Shown here: piece by piece, positions 1-8,194 of the stretch
How positions within the stretch are numbered: the first letter of the stretch is position 1
How the letters are laid out: the number at the start of each line of letters is the position of its first letter
Assembly: GCF_026966905.1 (NCBI RefSeq)
Contig: NZ_JAPUBN010000006.1
Location: forward strand, 62,001 to 126,000
From: Marinomonas phaeophyticola
GTDB taxonomy: Bacteria; Pseudomonadota; Gammaproteobacteria; Pseudomonadales; Marinomonadaceae
DNA: 64,000 nt
Direction: 5' to 3'
Notes under the pieces: generated by a model
Databases searched by the model: none
What the model was told of the DNA's origin: nothing
Seen by the model: only the letters and a program-made list of their open reading frames with translations
Position numbers and translations under genes: made by a program

Positions 1-335
1 ATGCCCATGGAACCTCAACCATGGCAGGCGATTTGGCAGAGAGTAATGCTGTCAAAGCCTTAATGGGGGCTGATGCTTCAGATGTGGCCATTAGCTCGAC
101 AAAATCTATGATGGGGCATCTACTAGGGGCGGCTGGTGCGGTAGAGTCAATTTTTTCCATCTTAGCGATCAGAGATCAAGTGGCTCCTCCGACTATTAAT
201 TTAGAGGAGCCAAGTGAGGGTTGTGACTTGAATTATGTTCCATTGACCCCACAAAAGAGAAAAATAAATATTGTGCTAAATAATTCTTTCGGATTTGGTG
301 GGACTAACGGAACATTAGTATTTAAGAAGATGTAA
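1..335 (+). CDS. fabF: Beta-ketoacyl-ACP synthase II, C-terminal part
   Basis: Condensing enzyme of fatty acid elongation, cut by the window start; two bases of a codon and 110 codons remain. The reading frame begins before the first internal ATG (position 21). The translated stretch opens with AHGTST, the thiolase-fold motif holding the first catalytic histidine, and [13 protein letters not shown] carries the second one. NSFGFGGTN is the usual FabF C-terminal glycine-rich loop. The residue after AHGTST is Met, where Pro is common. A hairpin follows directly, so this is the last gene of its transcript. FabB or another KAS paralogue is possible, but the motif spelling fits FabF best. Confidence 0.88.
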   Translation, partial: AHGTSTMAGDLAESNAVKALMGADASDVAISSTKSMMGHLLGAAGAVESIFSILAIRDQVAPPTINLEEPSEGCDLNYVPLTPQKRKINIVLNNSFGFGGTNGTLVFKKM

Positions 336-340
336 TGAAT

Positions 341-373
341 GGCATAATGCGCTAATAATTAGCGAATTATGCC
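341..373. terminator. Bidirectional hairpin terminator
   Basis: Arms at 341-353 and 361-373 (GGCATAATGCGCT / AGCGAATTATGCC) pair at 12 of 13 positions around a 7-base AT loop. It lies between fabF and the convergent gene at 380-802, so it can serve both strands. The U-tract is weak. Confidence 0.65.
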
Positions 374-379
374 AAAAAC

Positions 380-802
380 TTAATGAACAACAGTATTGTT
401 TGCATTTAACTCTTTATTGCGCAGTTCGCCGATTAAGTTGGCAATGTCATACTCTTGTCCAGTTTGTTCGTATTCATAAGCAAGCTCTTCAAATTGTTGG
501 TACAACGCCAACTCTTCATCGCCTAAGAAATGAAGGCATTCTCCACCAATTAGCCACAATAGCTCTCTCTTAACTAATGCAGTTAGGTTTGGGTAGCAAC
601 GGATAAGCCTTGCCAACAGTTCTTGGGCTGTAAAGAGGTAGTCATGAGAAAGTGACTTAATTTCCTCCATGAGAATGTGCCACTTTTGTAAAAAGTCCTC
701 TTCTTCTTCTGCAAGAGGCTTTTGATTGAAAGGGGCATGTTCAAACATTCTTTGTTTGAGTTCAGTGAATGAATCTAAAATATATTGGGTACGTAAGTTC
801 AC
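380..802 (-). CDS. PA2817-like conserved protein
   Basis: A 140-residue acidic, mostly helical cytoplasmic protein without signal peptide or membrane segment. The central part, with RCYPNLTALVKRELLWLIGG followed by ECLHFLGDEE, resembles what I recall of the small family named after Pseudomonas PA2817, whose function is unknown. The gene is divergent from the yadGH-type ABC exporter 58 bp away; the Pseudomonas relative also sits near similar ABC genes, as I remember. Family assignment is from memory of the sequence, and no function should be inferred. Confidence 0.6.
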   Translation of the reverse strand: MNLRTQYILDSFTELKQRMFEHAPFNQKPLAEEEEDFLQKWHILMEEIKSLSHDYLFTAQELLARLIRCYPNLTALVKRELLWLIGGECLHFLGDEELALYQQFEELAYEYEQTGQEYDIANLIGELRNKELNANNTVVH

Positions 803-860
803 TAAAAAACCTATTTAATGATTAATGAATAACTGGGCATTATGCCTACTGAGATAGATT

Positions 861-1781
861 ATGACACATGCGATTGAAATAAGTGATCTTAAAAAACGAT
901 ATGAAAGTGGCTTTGAAGCCCTAAAAGGCATTAATTTAACGGTGGAGAAAGGGGATTTCTTTGCACTTTTGGGGCCGAATGGTGCCGGTAAGTCCACAAC
1001 GATTGGGATTTTATGTTCACTAGTCAACAAAACGGGCGGAAAAGTCTCCATTTTTGGTGTAGATATTGATGAAGATTTTGCTACTGCGAAGAAATACTTA
1101 GGCGTTGTTCCTCAAGAGTTTAACTTTAATGTTTTTGAGACGGTTTTTAACATAGTGGTGACACAAGCTGGCTTCTACGGCATTAGCCGTGATGTAGCAG
1201 CAGAGCGAGCTGAAAAATATTTAAAACAGTTAGAGTTGTGGGATAAAAAGGATACGCCATCAAGAATGCTCTCAGGAGGTATGAAAAGAAGGCTGATGAT
1301 CGCTAGGGCGTTAATTCATGAGCCACAAGTATTAATTCTCGATGAGCCTACTGCAGGTGTCGATATAGAGTTACGTCGTTCTATGTGGGAGTTCATTAAA
1401 AAACTGAATGAGCAAGGTACGACCATTATTTTGACGACGCATTATTTAGAAGAGGCAGAGCAGTTATGTCGGAATATTGCCATCATTAACCGTGGGGAAA
1501 TAGTAGAAAATACCAGTGTTAAGTCCTTGCTAAAGACCTTAAATATGGAAACCTTCATTTTTGATCTTGATTCCAAGGTGGAGTCGCCTTTTTCCATTGC
1601 TGGGTACCCAATAACCTTTATTAATGACGGTCACTCATTTGAAGTTGAAATCGCAAAAGGTCAGACCATTAATGACGTGTTTGTCTTTTTGTCTGAAAAA
1701 GGGTTGAACGTCATTAGTATGAGAAATAAATCCAACCGACTTGAAGAATTGTTTGTTAAGTTAATTAAGGATAAAGAATGA
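861..1781 (+). CDS. yadG: ABC exporter ATP-binding protein, YadG-like
   Basis: Nucleotide-binding subunit of an ABC-2 type exporter. Walker A GPNGAGKST is at residues 38-46, the signature LSGGMKRR near 137, Walker B LILDEPTAGVD near 157 and the switch histidine in TTHYLEEAE. The protein resembles E. coli YadG along its whole 306-residue length, including the C-terminal RNKANRLEELF-like end. Its last 4 bp overlap the start of the permease gene (ATGA), indicating translational coupling. Substrate is unknown in the family. Confidence 0.92.
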   Translation: MTHAIEISDLKKRYESGFEALKGINLTVEKGDFFALLGPNGAGKSTTIGILCSLVNKTGGKVSIFGVDIDEDFATAKKYLGVVPQEFNFNVFETVFNIVVTQAGFYGISRDVAAERAEKYLKQLELWDKKDTPSRMLSGGMKRRLMIARALIHEPQVLILDEPTAGVDIELRRSMWEFIKKLNEQGTTIILTTHYLEEAEQLCRNIAIINRGEIVENTSVKSLLKTLNMETFIFDLDSKVESPFSIAGYPITFINDGHSFEVEIAKGQTINDVFVFLSEKGLNVISMRNKSNRLEELFVKLIKDKE

Positions 1782-2551
1782 AGCAGTCTGAAATTTTCAT
1801 TGCGTTCCTTACCATCATTCGTCGTGAGATTCGTCGATTTATGCGTATATGGCCACAAACGCTATTACCTCCAGCGATTACCATGACATTGTATTTTGCT
1901 ATTTTTGGGAACCTAATAGGCGAAAGAATTGGTAAAATGGGGGGCTTTAGTTATATGGAATACATAGTTCCTGGCTTAATTATGATGTCTATTATTACTA
2001 ACTCTTATTCTAATGTATCGTCTTCCTTTTTCTCTGCGAAATTTCAGCACAGTATTCAAGAGTTACTGGTTTCACCAACCCCTAATTGGGTAGTGTTGAT
2101 GGGTTATGTTCTGGGGGGAGTGGCTCGTGGTTTATTTGTTGGACTGATTGTTACCTTATTGTCTTTGTTCTTTACCCATCTACAAGTACAGAATTTGTTT
2201 GTGACCATTATCGTAGTGATTCTCACGTCGGTTTTGTTTTCACTTGGTGGGTTTGTTAACGCTATTTTTGCAAAAAGCTTTGATGATGTGTCTATTGTGC
2301 CGACCTTTATTCTGGTGCCATTGACGTATCTTGGTGGAGTTTTTTATTCCATCGATTTACTGCCTGATGTTTGGCAACAATTGTCTCTTCTGAATCCAGT
2401 ACTGTATATGGTAAATGCATTTAGATTTGGCATTCTTGGGGTTTCAGACATTAGTGTGGGCTGGGCCATGTTTATTATCATGTCTTTTATTGTTGTTTTG
2501 TTTAGCTACAGTTTGTATTTATTAAATCGTGGCCAAGGCATTAGAAATTAA
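1778..2551 (+). CDS. yadH: ABC-2 type exporter permease, YadH-like
   Basis: Membrane partner of the preceding ATPase; 257 residues, the usual YadH length. About six hydrophobic segments are visible, the first at residues 27-46. The motif PTFILVPLTYLGGVFYSID in the second half is typical of ABC2_membrane permeases. The start codon overlaps the end of the ATPase gene, and the queF gene follows 11 bp later, so all three may be cotranscribed. Substrate unknown. Confidence 0.9.
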   Translation: MKQSEIFIAFLTIIRREIRRFMRIWPQTLLPPAITMTLYFAIFGNLIGERIGKMGGFSYMEYIVPGLIMMSIITNSYSNVSSSFFSAKFQHSIQELLVSPTPNWVVLMGYVLGGVARGLFVGLIVTLLSLFFTHLQVQNLFVTIIVVILTSVLFSLGGFVNAIFAKSFDDVSIVPTFILVPLTYLGGVFYSIDLLPDVWQQLSLLNPVLYMVNAFRFGILGVSDISVGWAMFIIMSFIVVLFSYSLYLLNRGQGIRN

Positions 2552-2562
2552 GGTTGGTTTAG

Positions 2563-3381
2563 ATGGTTTTTTTACCTTTAGGGCAGCAGACAGAATACGT
2601 TGCCCATTATGATGCGAATTTGCTGTTTCCTATTGCTAGGGTTGATAAGTGGTCTGAAATGGGAATTGAGTCTGAGAAGCTCCCATTTTATGGTGAAGAC
2701 ATTTGGAATGCATATGAGGTTTCCTGGTTAGATAAAAAAGGCAAACCGATTGTTGCGGTTGCGGAATTTCGCTTTCCTTGTGATTCGCCTAATATCATTG
2801 AGTCTAAGTCATTTAAATTGTATTTGAATTCTTTTAACCAAACGCAGTTTGAAGGGCAGGAAGAGGTAATATCGGTATTACAGCAAGATTTATCGCAAGC
2901 CGCGGGTGCTGATGTTTTTGTTATGATTCGTGATCTAGAAGCAACTGAGTCATTGGTTGTGATAAAGCCTGACTTTTGTATCGATGGCCTTGATGTCACC
3001 ATTACGGAATATCATCCAAACCCATTTCTTTTACAGTTGAATAAACATCATGATGAAGTGGTTGAAGAAAGTCTAGTGAGTCACCTGCTAAAATCCAACT
3101 GTCCGGTTACTAATCAGCCTGATTGGGGTTCCGTTCATATTGAGTATAAAGGTAAGGCGATAGATCATGCTGCGTTACTAAAATACGTTATTTCTTTTAG
3201 AGAGCATACGGATTTTCATGAGCAGTGTGTTGAACGGATCTTTATTGATATTATGCGCCAATGCGGTCCTGAGTCGCTTTTGGTGTCTGCTCGTTATGTT
3301 AGGCGAGGCGGGCTGGATATTAACCCATACCGAGCTTCTTATGAGATTACGCTTGGTAATGATCGTTTAACAAGACAGTAG
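2563..3381 (+). CDS. queF: NADPH-dependent 7-cyano-7-deazaguanine reductase
   Basis: Reduces preQ0 to preQ1 in queuosine biosynthesis (cytoplasm). This is the long two-domain gammaproteobacterial QueF (272 residues). The catalytic cysteine is Cys180 in KSNCPVT and the proton-donor aspartate Asp187 in QPDWGS. The NADPH-binding type motif ESKSFKLYLNSFNQT is at about residues 80-94, and the C-terminal RYVRRGGLDINP is present. An AAGG ribosome-binding site precedes the ATG. The N-terminus is slightly shorter than in E. coli. It ends at a strong bidirectional terminator. Confidence 0.95.
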   Translation: MVFLPLGQQTEYVAHYDANLLFPIARVDKWSEMGIESEKLPFYGEDIWNAYEVSWLDKKGKPIVAVAEFRFPCDSPNIIESKSFKLYLNSFNQTQFEGQEEVISVLQQDLSQAAGADVFVMIRDLEATESLVVIKPDFCIDGLDVTITEYHPNPFLLQLNKHHDEVVEESLVSHLLKSNCPVTNQPDWGSVHIEYKGKAIDHAALLKYVISFREHTDFHEQCVERIFIDIMRQCGPESLLVSARYVRRGGLDINPYRASYEITLGNDRLTRQ

Positions 3382-3388
3382 TGCAGTA

Positions 3389-3432
3389 AATAAAGAAGCC
3401 TGTGATGCGGGCTAGTTGCTGGCTTCTTTATT
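3389..3432. terminator. Bidirectional terminator, 12-bp perfect stem
   Basis: AATAAAGAAGCC (3389-3400) and GGCTTCTTTATT (3421-3432) are perfect inverted repeats around a 20-base loop. The right arm ends in TTTATTTT for the plus strand. It sits between queF and a convergent gene and overlaps that gene's last codons. Confidence 0.75.
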
Positions 3433-4986
3433 TTGTAATGCTTTTAGGTATTTTTTCTCAAGATCGGCGTGGGCAAACTCAAGCCTATCGAGTTCCATTT
3501 TTTTCGTGTCGAAGCGTGCTTTTATAGTATCGAAGTTGTTTGGAGTCGGTGAATTTAATAGGGATATATTAAGTTTGCTAATGGTTTTTTGCAGTTGCAA
3601 TATGTCATTATTAATTTTTTCTAATTTATCACTGCTATCCTGATTGTTACCTAAGCTCGAGACTTGTCCTGAGATGGCTTCCACCTGTTTGAGTAAGTTA
3701 ATATTTTCTTCCTCTGCTGAGCTGAGTTCATTGCCAAGCAGCGTGACACAGGTTTCAGACTCACTCAGTAATCGTTCAAGCTGTTCAACTTCTGATGTTT
3801 GTTGCTTTAGGAAGTCCTCGCTTAAGTTTAAGTGGCTGGAATTCGAAATATTGCTTTTATATGTGTTTAATGTCTGTGTTTTCTGTAATGTGTGAGTTTT
3901 GAGAGAGTCAGAGAAGCTTGAATCACTTTCTTTAATTTTTGTTTCTAGTTCTTTTATTTTCTCTTCTTTTTGTGACAATTTATTTTTCATTCCTTCAATG
4001 GTTAGATTTTCACTCTTAACTTCATTTTCCAATTGTTGAATAAGGCTATTTGATTCGTCAGAGAGCCTCATTAATCTTTGTAGAGCAACGGCTTGAGATT
4101 CTTGATCTTCTTTAGCGTGATTTCTTTTTTTGGATGATCTTAGGGAAATCTTTAATTGATCAATAACAATTTGCTGTCTTCTAGATAGAGACGTTAATTG
4201 CTTTAAGCTTTGATAATCGGCGTAGTCAGTGGATTTTTCTGGTGCATGGTATTGAAAGTCAAATTCCTCAGAAAATTTAACCAAATCTGAGTTTTTGCCT
4301 TTTGCAAGAGATGCCTTAAGTTTGCTTATAGTTTGCCTGGACTCTTTAAGAAAAAGGTTTAGCTCTTTTAACTCATTTTCTTTAATGTCTATACTTGCTA
4401 GAACCTGATTTTTACGCGATAAACTTGAACGTATTTCTTCCTGAATCGTCTTTTGCTGTTCTAATGATGTGATGTTGCTGGCCACTTCCTGTGATAATGT
4501 GCGTACTTCCTCTTCAACGTCAGACAGAGCGAGCTTAATTGAGTCAATGCGTTCGCCATTCTTACTTTCTTTGGTGACAGCATCAAGTACCGTGGATAAA
4601 AAGCGTTGCAAAATGGGTAGCGGCTCAAGTTGTTTATCATGTAGAAACATGGCTCTTTGTGCTTTTAACAAGGTCCCCCAAAGTTTATATTTATTTCTTG
4701 CGGGAGATTGTTTTTCTGGGTCTTGTCTTAATGCTTCTAATTTATCTAATGCCACCGTAATATGTTGGTCGATATATTGAATGAATGAATCTGAGTTGGC
4801 AACACGATTCTCTGTCTGCAGTGGATCTATATCGACATTGGGCTTTGTATAAGCGTTTTCTTCAGGTGATTCCTCTGGTGTATTTGATCGCTTGTATAGC
4901 TTCCAAGAGCACCATGAAAAATAGACTGTAATTGCAAACAAAATGGTGGAGCCTTCAACGAGTCCCCAAAATAACCATTTATCCAT
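3412..4986 (-). CDS. Membrane-anchored coiled-coil protein, unknown function
   Basis: Not recognised as a named family. The first 30 residues contain one hydrophobic segment (WLFWGLVEGSTILFAITVYF) followed by basic residues, so a single N-terminal anchor with a large cytoplasmic tail is likely. The remaining roughly 490 residues are rich in E, K, Q, L and S with long heptad-like runs, predicted as extended coiled coil. I chose the ATG at 4986; a GTG at 4998 adds MSYF. Monocistronic, convergent with queF. A structural, division- or envelope-related role is conceivable but not shown. Confidence 0.72.
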   Translation of the reverse strand: MDKWLFWGLVEGSTILFAITVYFSWCSWKLYKRSNTPEESPEENAYTKPNVDIDPLQTENRVANSDSFIQYIDQHITVALDKLEALRQDPEKQSPARNKYKLWGTLLKAQRAMFLHDKQLEPLPILQRFLSTVLDAVTKESKNGERIDSIKLALSDVEEEVRTLSQEVASNITSLEQQKTIQEEIRSSLSRKNQVLASIDIKENELKELNLFLKESRQTISKLKASLAKGKNSDLVKFSEEFDFQYHAPEKSTDYADYQSLKQLTSLSRRQQIVIDQLKISLRSSKKRNHAKEDQESQAVALQRLMRLSDESNSLIQQLENEVKSENLTIEGMKNKLSQKEEKIKELETKIKESDSSFSDSLKTHTLQKTQTLNTYKSNISNSSHLNLSEDFLKQQTSEVEQLERLLSESETCVTLLGNELSSAEEENINLLKQVEAISGQVSSLGNNQDSSDKLEKINNDILQLQKTISKLNISLLNSPTPNNFDTIKARFDTKKMELDRLEFAHADLEKKYLKALQNKEASN

Positions 4987-5094
4987 AAAGTAACTCACTT
5001 GTTTAAAGCGTGTGAAGATTAATATAAAGTCCTAATAGACATATTTAAATTTAGTCTATGGTAAGAAATTAATAAATAAAAGGTTTTCTACGAT

Positions 5095-5655
5095 ATGAGT
5101 AATGAAATCATCAACGCAATGCGATTACGATCTTCCCAGAATCAACTCACTGGACAGGGCCCTTCTAAGGATGAATGGTATAGTGTTTTAAATGCCGCGA
5201 GTAGGGCTGCTGATCATGGAGGAATAAAACCATGGCGTTTTCGTATTTACGAAGGCGAAGTACGAGCACAGTTAGGTGAATGTTATTGGGCGTTGGCGAA
5301 ATCAGAAGTGCCAGAACTACCTGAAAGTAAAAAAGACAGTTTTATTAAAAAAGCTTTTCGAGCTCCTAGTGTGTTATTAGTGTACGCCAGCACAGAAGAT
5401 CATCCAAAAGTCCCTAAGATGGAACAAATAATGGCCGTCTCGGCGGCGTGCCAACAAGTGTTATTAGGATTGGACTCCCTTGATTACGGTGCTATTTGGC
5501 GTTCGGGCCCTGTGGCTCACAGTGACATCACGAAATCGCAGTTAGGATTACAAGATAATGATCAGATCATAGGTTTTATTTATGTTGGTCAATGTGAGCA
5601 AGCAAAGCATTATATAGAAGACACTGGACTAGATTCGAGAATCTCTTGGGCGTAA
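5095..5655 (+). CDS. Nitroreductase family flavoprotein, YdjA-like
   Basis: A 186-residue FMN-dependent oxidoreductase of the small nitroreductase class, close to E. coli YdjA. N-terminal MRLRSSQNQL matches the FMN phosphate-binding RRS region, GGIKPWRF is the A.DH....PWRF motif of the family, and GAIWRSG plus IIGFIYVG are typical of the C-terminal half. Physiological substrate unknown. It stands alone upstream of the tRNA-Ser gene. Confidence 0.85.
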   Translation: MSNEIINAMRLRSSQNQLTGQGPSKDEWYSVLNAASRAADHGGIKPWRFRIYEGEVRAQLGECYWALAKSEVPELPESKKDSFIKKAFRAPSVLLVYASTEDHPKVPKMEQIMAVSAACQQVLLGLDSLDYGAIWRSGPVAHSDITKSQLGLQDNDQIIGFIYVGQCEQAKHYIEDTGLDSRISWA

Positions 5656-5760
5656 GAATAAGCGGATAAACGCCGTTTTATAGAAAGACTGTAATAAAAT
5701 GCTTGCAATTCAATTACTTCGTTATTATCATACCGCCACTCTTAATTGAGAGGCCAAATT

Positions 5761-5848
5761 GGTGAGCTGTCCGAGTGGCCGAAGGAGCACGCCTGGAAAG
5801 CGTGTATGTCGAAAGGCATCAAGAGTTCGAATCTCTTGCTCACCGCCA
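5761..5848 (+). tRNA. tRNA-Ser (GGA anticodon)
   Basis: An 88-nt class II tRNA with genome-encoded CCA. The acceptor stem GGTGAGC (5761-5767) pairs with GCTCACC (5838-5844), and the discriminator is G5845. The anticodon stem CACGC/GCGTG frames the loop CTGGAAA, anticodon GGA at 5795-5797. The T-loop sequence GTTCGAATC and the long variable arm of serine tRNAs are visible. Confidence 0.97.
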
Positions 5849-5858
5849 TATTCTTAAG

Positions 5859-5885
5859 AAAGACGTCTAAGGACGTCTTTTTTTA
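5859..5885 (+). terminator. Rho-independent terminator of tRNA-Ser
   Basis: AAAGACGTC (5859-5867) and GACGTCTTT (5872-5880) form a 9-bp stem with a 4-base loop, followed by a run of T. It begins 10 bp after the tRNA. Confidence 0.85.
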
Positions 5886-6092
5886 TGTCTGAAATTCAAT
5901 AAAATCAATAATTTATGTTCAATTAAGTCTATATTGAACGACTAGGTCCAAAAAGAAAGTGTAGGATAGAAAGTATGACTAATCTTTTATTTAAATAGAG
6001 TCATACATTTTCCAATTAAACGTATCATGCCTGTCTCAAAACTAAAGCCATATTTTTTAATGTTAAATGATTTTTAAGTTACTGTAATTTAA

Positions 6093-6431
6093 GAAGAAAA
6101 TAACTTTGTGTATGACAGCTTTTTTCGTGATTTTCTTCGCCGAATCAGTCATGCATTAGCCTTAAAAGAAGTATTTTTGCAGTGGTTACATCAAAGTATA
6201 TCTACAGGCTTAGGCGTCGCGCTTAGTGCGCGACAAGGTTAGGAAGTTTACGCGACGATGCGTAATATCTCTAAATTGCAAGCGTTATTAAGTACGGGCA
6301 AAGTCATAGATATTCATAACACCAACACTTATTCTGCTGACATCACAGGCTATACTACGGCAATTTGCACGCTAGGTGTTGTTGAGCCTGTACTGAAAAT
6401 GGGTTACCTCCAAAAAGCTAGGCTATCCTAA
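6093..6431 (+). pseudogene. Degenerate reading frame of unknown origin
   Basis: Between the tRNA terminator and the TetR gene are about 540 bp without a clear gene. From 5886 to 6092 I see only AT-rich DNA with many stops. From 6093 one plus-strand frame is open to 6431 except for a single TAG at 6240-6242. The two halves (about 49 and 63 codons) have protein-like composition, for example FLRRISHALALKEVFLQW and SADITGYTTAICTLGVVE. I do not recognise the family and see no good ribosome-binding site. It overlaps the TetR stop by 9 bp. It may be a gene fragment left by recombination; chance openness cannot be excluded. Confidence 0.3.
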
Positions 6432-7025
6432 AATAATTCTCACATTGCTTTCGATATCGGCCAGTAAAAATTTTGGCTCTATTCCTGCGCGAGCACGAAA
6501 GACAAGACCTTGTCTCAAATCAAACATTAGCCTAGCTCTGATTTTTGAAGGAAAGTTATCAGGCAAAACACCTCTGGCTTTTTCTAGTTCGAAGCGCCTT
6601 GCCAGTCTTTCGTCTGTGTCTAAAATAGCGCGTTTAAGCAACTCTTCTACTCCTTCCAGTTCTCCAGCAGCCGTTGCAACACATGAGCTTAGAAAACAGC
6701 CTTTGGCGCCACTTACACTCTCTGTGCTGTATTCTATTACTTCAAAAAAGAATTTTTGTACGGCAGTTTCAATGTTAGGTTCTGTCTCAAACACTTCTAA
6801 AGGTTTGCAGGCTTTTCGGTTAGCATAGAAATCAATAGCTTCCATAAAAAGCTGACGCTTATCTCCAAATACCCCATAAAGGCTGGGGCCACTGATATTC
6901 ATCGCCGCTGTCAGGTCTCTCATGGAGGCACCGTCATAACCCTGCTTCCAAAAAACATGCATAGCAGCAGATAGAGCTTCATTTTTATCAAACTCTCTAG
7001 GTCGGCCTGTTTTTTTTGCTTTCAT
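6423..7025 (-). CDS. TetR family transcriptional regulator
   Basis: A 200-residue repressor-type protein. The N-terminal helix-turn-helix is at about residues 12-60, with AAMHVFWKQGYDGASMRDLT and SGPSLYGVFGDKRQLF typical of the LmrA/YxaF-like TetR branch. CFLSSC in the ligand-binding half resembles the GC.....A signature of that branch. It is divergent from the peroxiredoxin operon. The shared 198-bp spacer holds three similar palindrome-like boxes, so it probably represses itself and that operon. Inducer unknown; redox or electrophile sensing through the two cysteines is conceivable. Confidence 0.88.
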   Translation of the reverse strand: MKAKKTGRPREFDKNEALSAAMHVFWKQGYDGASMRDLTAAMNISGPSLYGVFGDKRQLFMEAIDFYANRKACKPLEVFETEPNIETAVQKFFFEVIEYSTESVSGAKGCFLSSCVATAAGELEGVEELLKRAILDTDERLARRFELEKARGVLPDNFPSKIRARLMFDLRQGLVFRARAGIEPKFLLADIESNVRIILG

Positions 7026-7068
7026 TGAAGTTCGACTCGTTATTCATTACATATTACACATAATACCA

Positions 7069-7204
7069 TATCAATTGAAACAAAAGTAAATCATTTTTAT
7101 TTAAATAAATTTTTTAAAAACAATGCCTTGTATTTTGTTTTATATCAATTGATACAAAATGTTTGCGAATCGTTTTTTGTTGTGGTTATATATCGACTGT
7201 TACA
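7069..7204. promoter_or_regulatory. Three operator-like boxes of the TetR regulator
   Basis: Three 14-bp boxes occur at 7069-7082 (TATCAATTGAAACA), 7143-7156 (TATCAATTGATACA) and 7191-7204 (TATCGACTGTTACA), each followed by AAAA. The middle one contains the perfect palindrome TATCAATTGATA. They lie in the divergent spacer between a TetR gene and the peroxiredoxin operon, the last one 19 bp before the peroxiredoxin ATG. Assignment to this TetR is inference from position. Confidence 0.6.
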
Positions 7205-7223
7205 AAATATAAGGGTTTTGAAA

Positions 7224-7754
7224 ATGACAGATCTCAAGTTAAAGGCAGGTGCGGTAGTGCCAAGTATCATAGTTCCAATCATTGAAGGCGGAAGTGTTGA
7301 TCTTTTTTCTCGATCAGGTAATGGTCGATGGAAAATGGTTGTTGTATATAGAGGTAAACATTGTCCTATATGCACCGATTATTTAATGACACTTAATGAT
7401 TATGCTCCTGCGTTTGATGCAGCGGGGGTTGATATCATTGTGGTTTCTGCTGACTCTCTAGAACGAGCGCATGAGCAAATCAACAAAGTTAACCCTTCTT
7501 ATACTGTGGGTTATGATATAAATCTTGAACAGATGAGAAAGCTAGGGCTGTACATCTCTGAACCTCGCTCACCCCAAGAATCTGACAGGGCATTTGCTGA
7601 GCCCGGCCTTTTCATTATGAATGAAGAAGGAAAAATTCAGGTTATTGATATTTCAAATACGCCTTTCACTCGCCCAGATTTTAAAACCATTTTGATGGGA
7701 GTAAATTTTGTTCGAAATCCAGAAAACAACTACCCAATTAGAGGGACTTTATAA
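7224..7754 (+). CDS. Peroxiredoxin-like protein (AhpC/TSA fold)
   Basis: Thioredoxin-fold protein of 176 residues, probably a cytoplasmic thiol peroxidase or reductase. The active-site region VYRGKHCPICTDYL gives a CxxC pair at Cys47/Cys50, where the PxxxTxxC motif of classical peroxiredoxins is replaced. VSADSLERA and FIMNEEGKIQVIDIS follow the AhpC/TSA pattern. I start at the ATG at 7224; an upstream frame from 7128 would translate the operator region and lacks family resemblance. The stop overlaps the next start (TAATG). First gene of a three-gene operon behind three repeated operator boxes. Confidence 0.82.
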   Translation: MTDLKLKAGAVVPSIIVPIIEGGSVDLFSRSGNGRWKMVVVYRGKHCPICTDYLMTLNDYAPAFDAAGVDIIVVSADSLERAHEQINKVNPSYTVGYDINLEQMRKLGLYISEPRSPQESDRAFAEPGLFIMNEEGKIQVIDISNTPFTRPDFKTILMGVNFVRNPENNYPIRGTL

Positions 7755-8194
7755 TGAGTTCTTATACTGAGAGAGAATTAGAGATCAAAGCGGTTATCGA
7801 CAACCTTATCCATACGGCAACCAATTATGACGTAGAAACGCTCGAGGACATCTATCATAACGAGTTGCAAGTTTACATGCTAGGCACGACGGGAGAATTG
7901 CAAGTTGCAAATAAAGGAACTTTTACTTCCTTATTTTCTCAGAAAAGAGATGCTGGAGATCCGCCAATGAATACATGGTCTGAGTTTCACAATATTGATG
8001 TAAAAAATGACTCAGCGCATGTTTTATTGTCTCGCAAGAATGATTTATCAGGTACGCCCATGAAACTTCACCTAAGTATAGATCTTCATAAATCAGCAGA
8101 CAGATGGCAAGTCATCAGGGAGGTCATCTTTCTCTTTCCTGAAATAACTTATAACACAGAAAGCAACAATCACAGCGAGAATACACATGTCTAG
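7754..8194 (+). CDS. SnoaL/NTF2-like protein
   Basis: A 146-residue cytoplasmic protein with the cone-shaped NTF2/SnoaL pattern: an N-terminal helix (EIKAVIDNLIHTATNYD), a region DIYHNELQVYML, and C-terminal strands ending in RWQVIREVIFLFPE. These proteins bind or isomerise small molecules, and the activity cannot be read from sequence. It is translationally coupled to the peroxiredoxin gene (one-base overlap) and overlaps the following membrane protein gene by 8 bp, indicating a common function in the operon. Confidence 0.7.
   Translation: MSSYTERELEIKAVIDNLIHTATNYDVETLEDIYHNELQVYMLGTTGELQVANKGTFTSLFSQKRDAGDPPMNTWSEFHNIDVKNDSAHVLLSRKNDLSGTPMKLHLSIDLHKSADRWQVIREVIFLFPEITYNTESNNHSENTHV

Noticed and set aside
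3416-3895. Two plus-strand ORFs rich in Ser and Cys opposite the coiled-coil gene
   Set aside because: Antisense shadows of a low-complexity coding region; no ribosome site or family.
7128-7223. N-terminal extension of the peroxiredoxin gene
   Set aside because: It would run through the operator boxes and matches no family; the ATG at 7224 fits the domain start.
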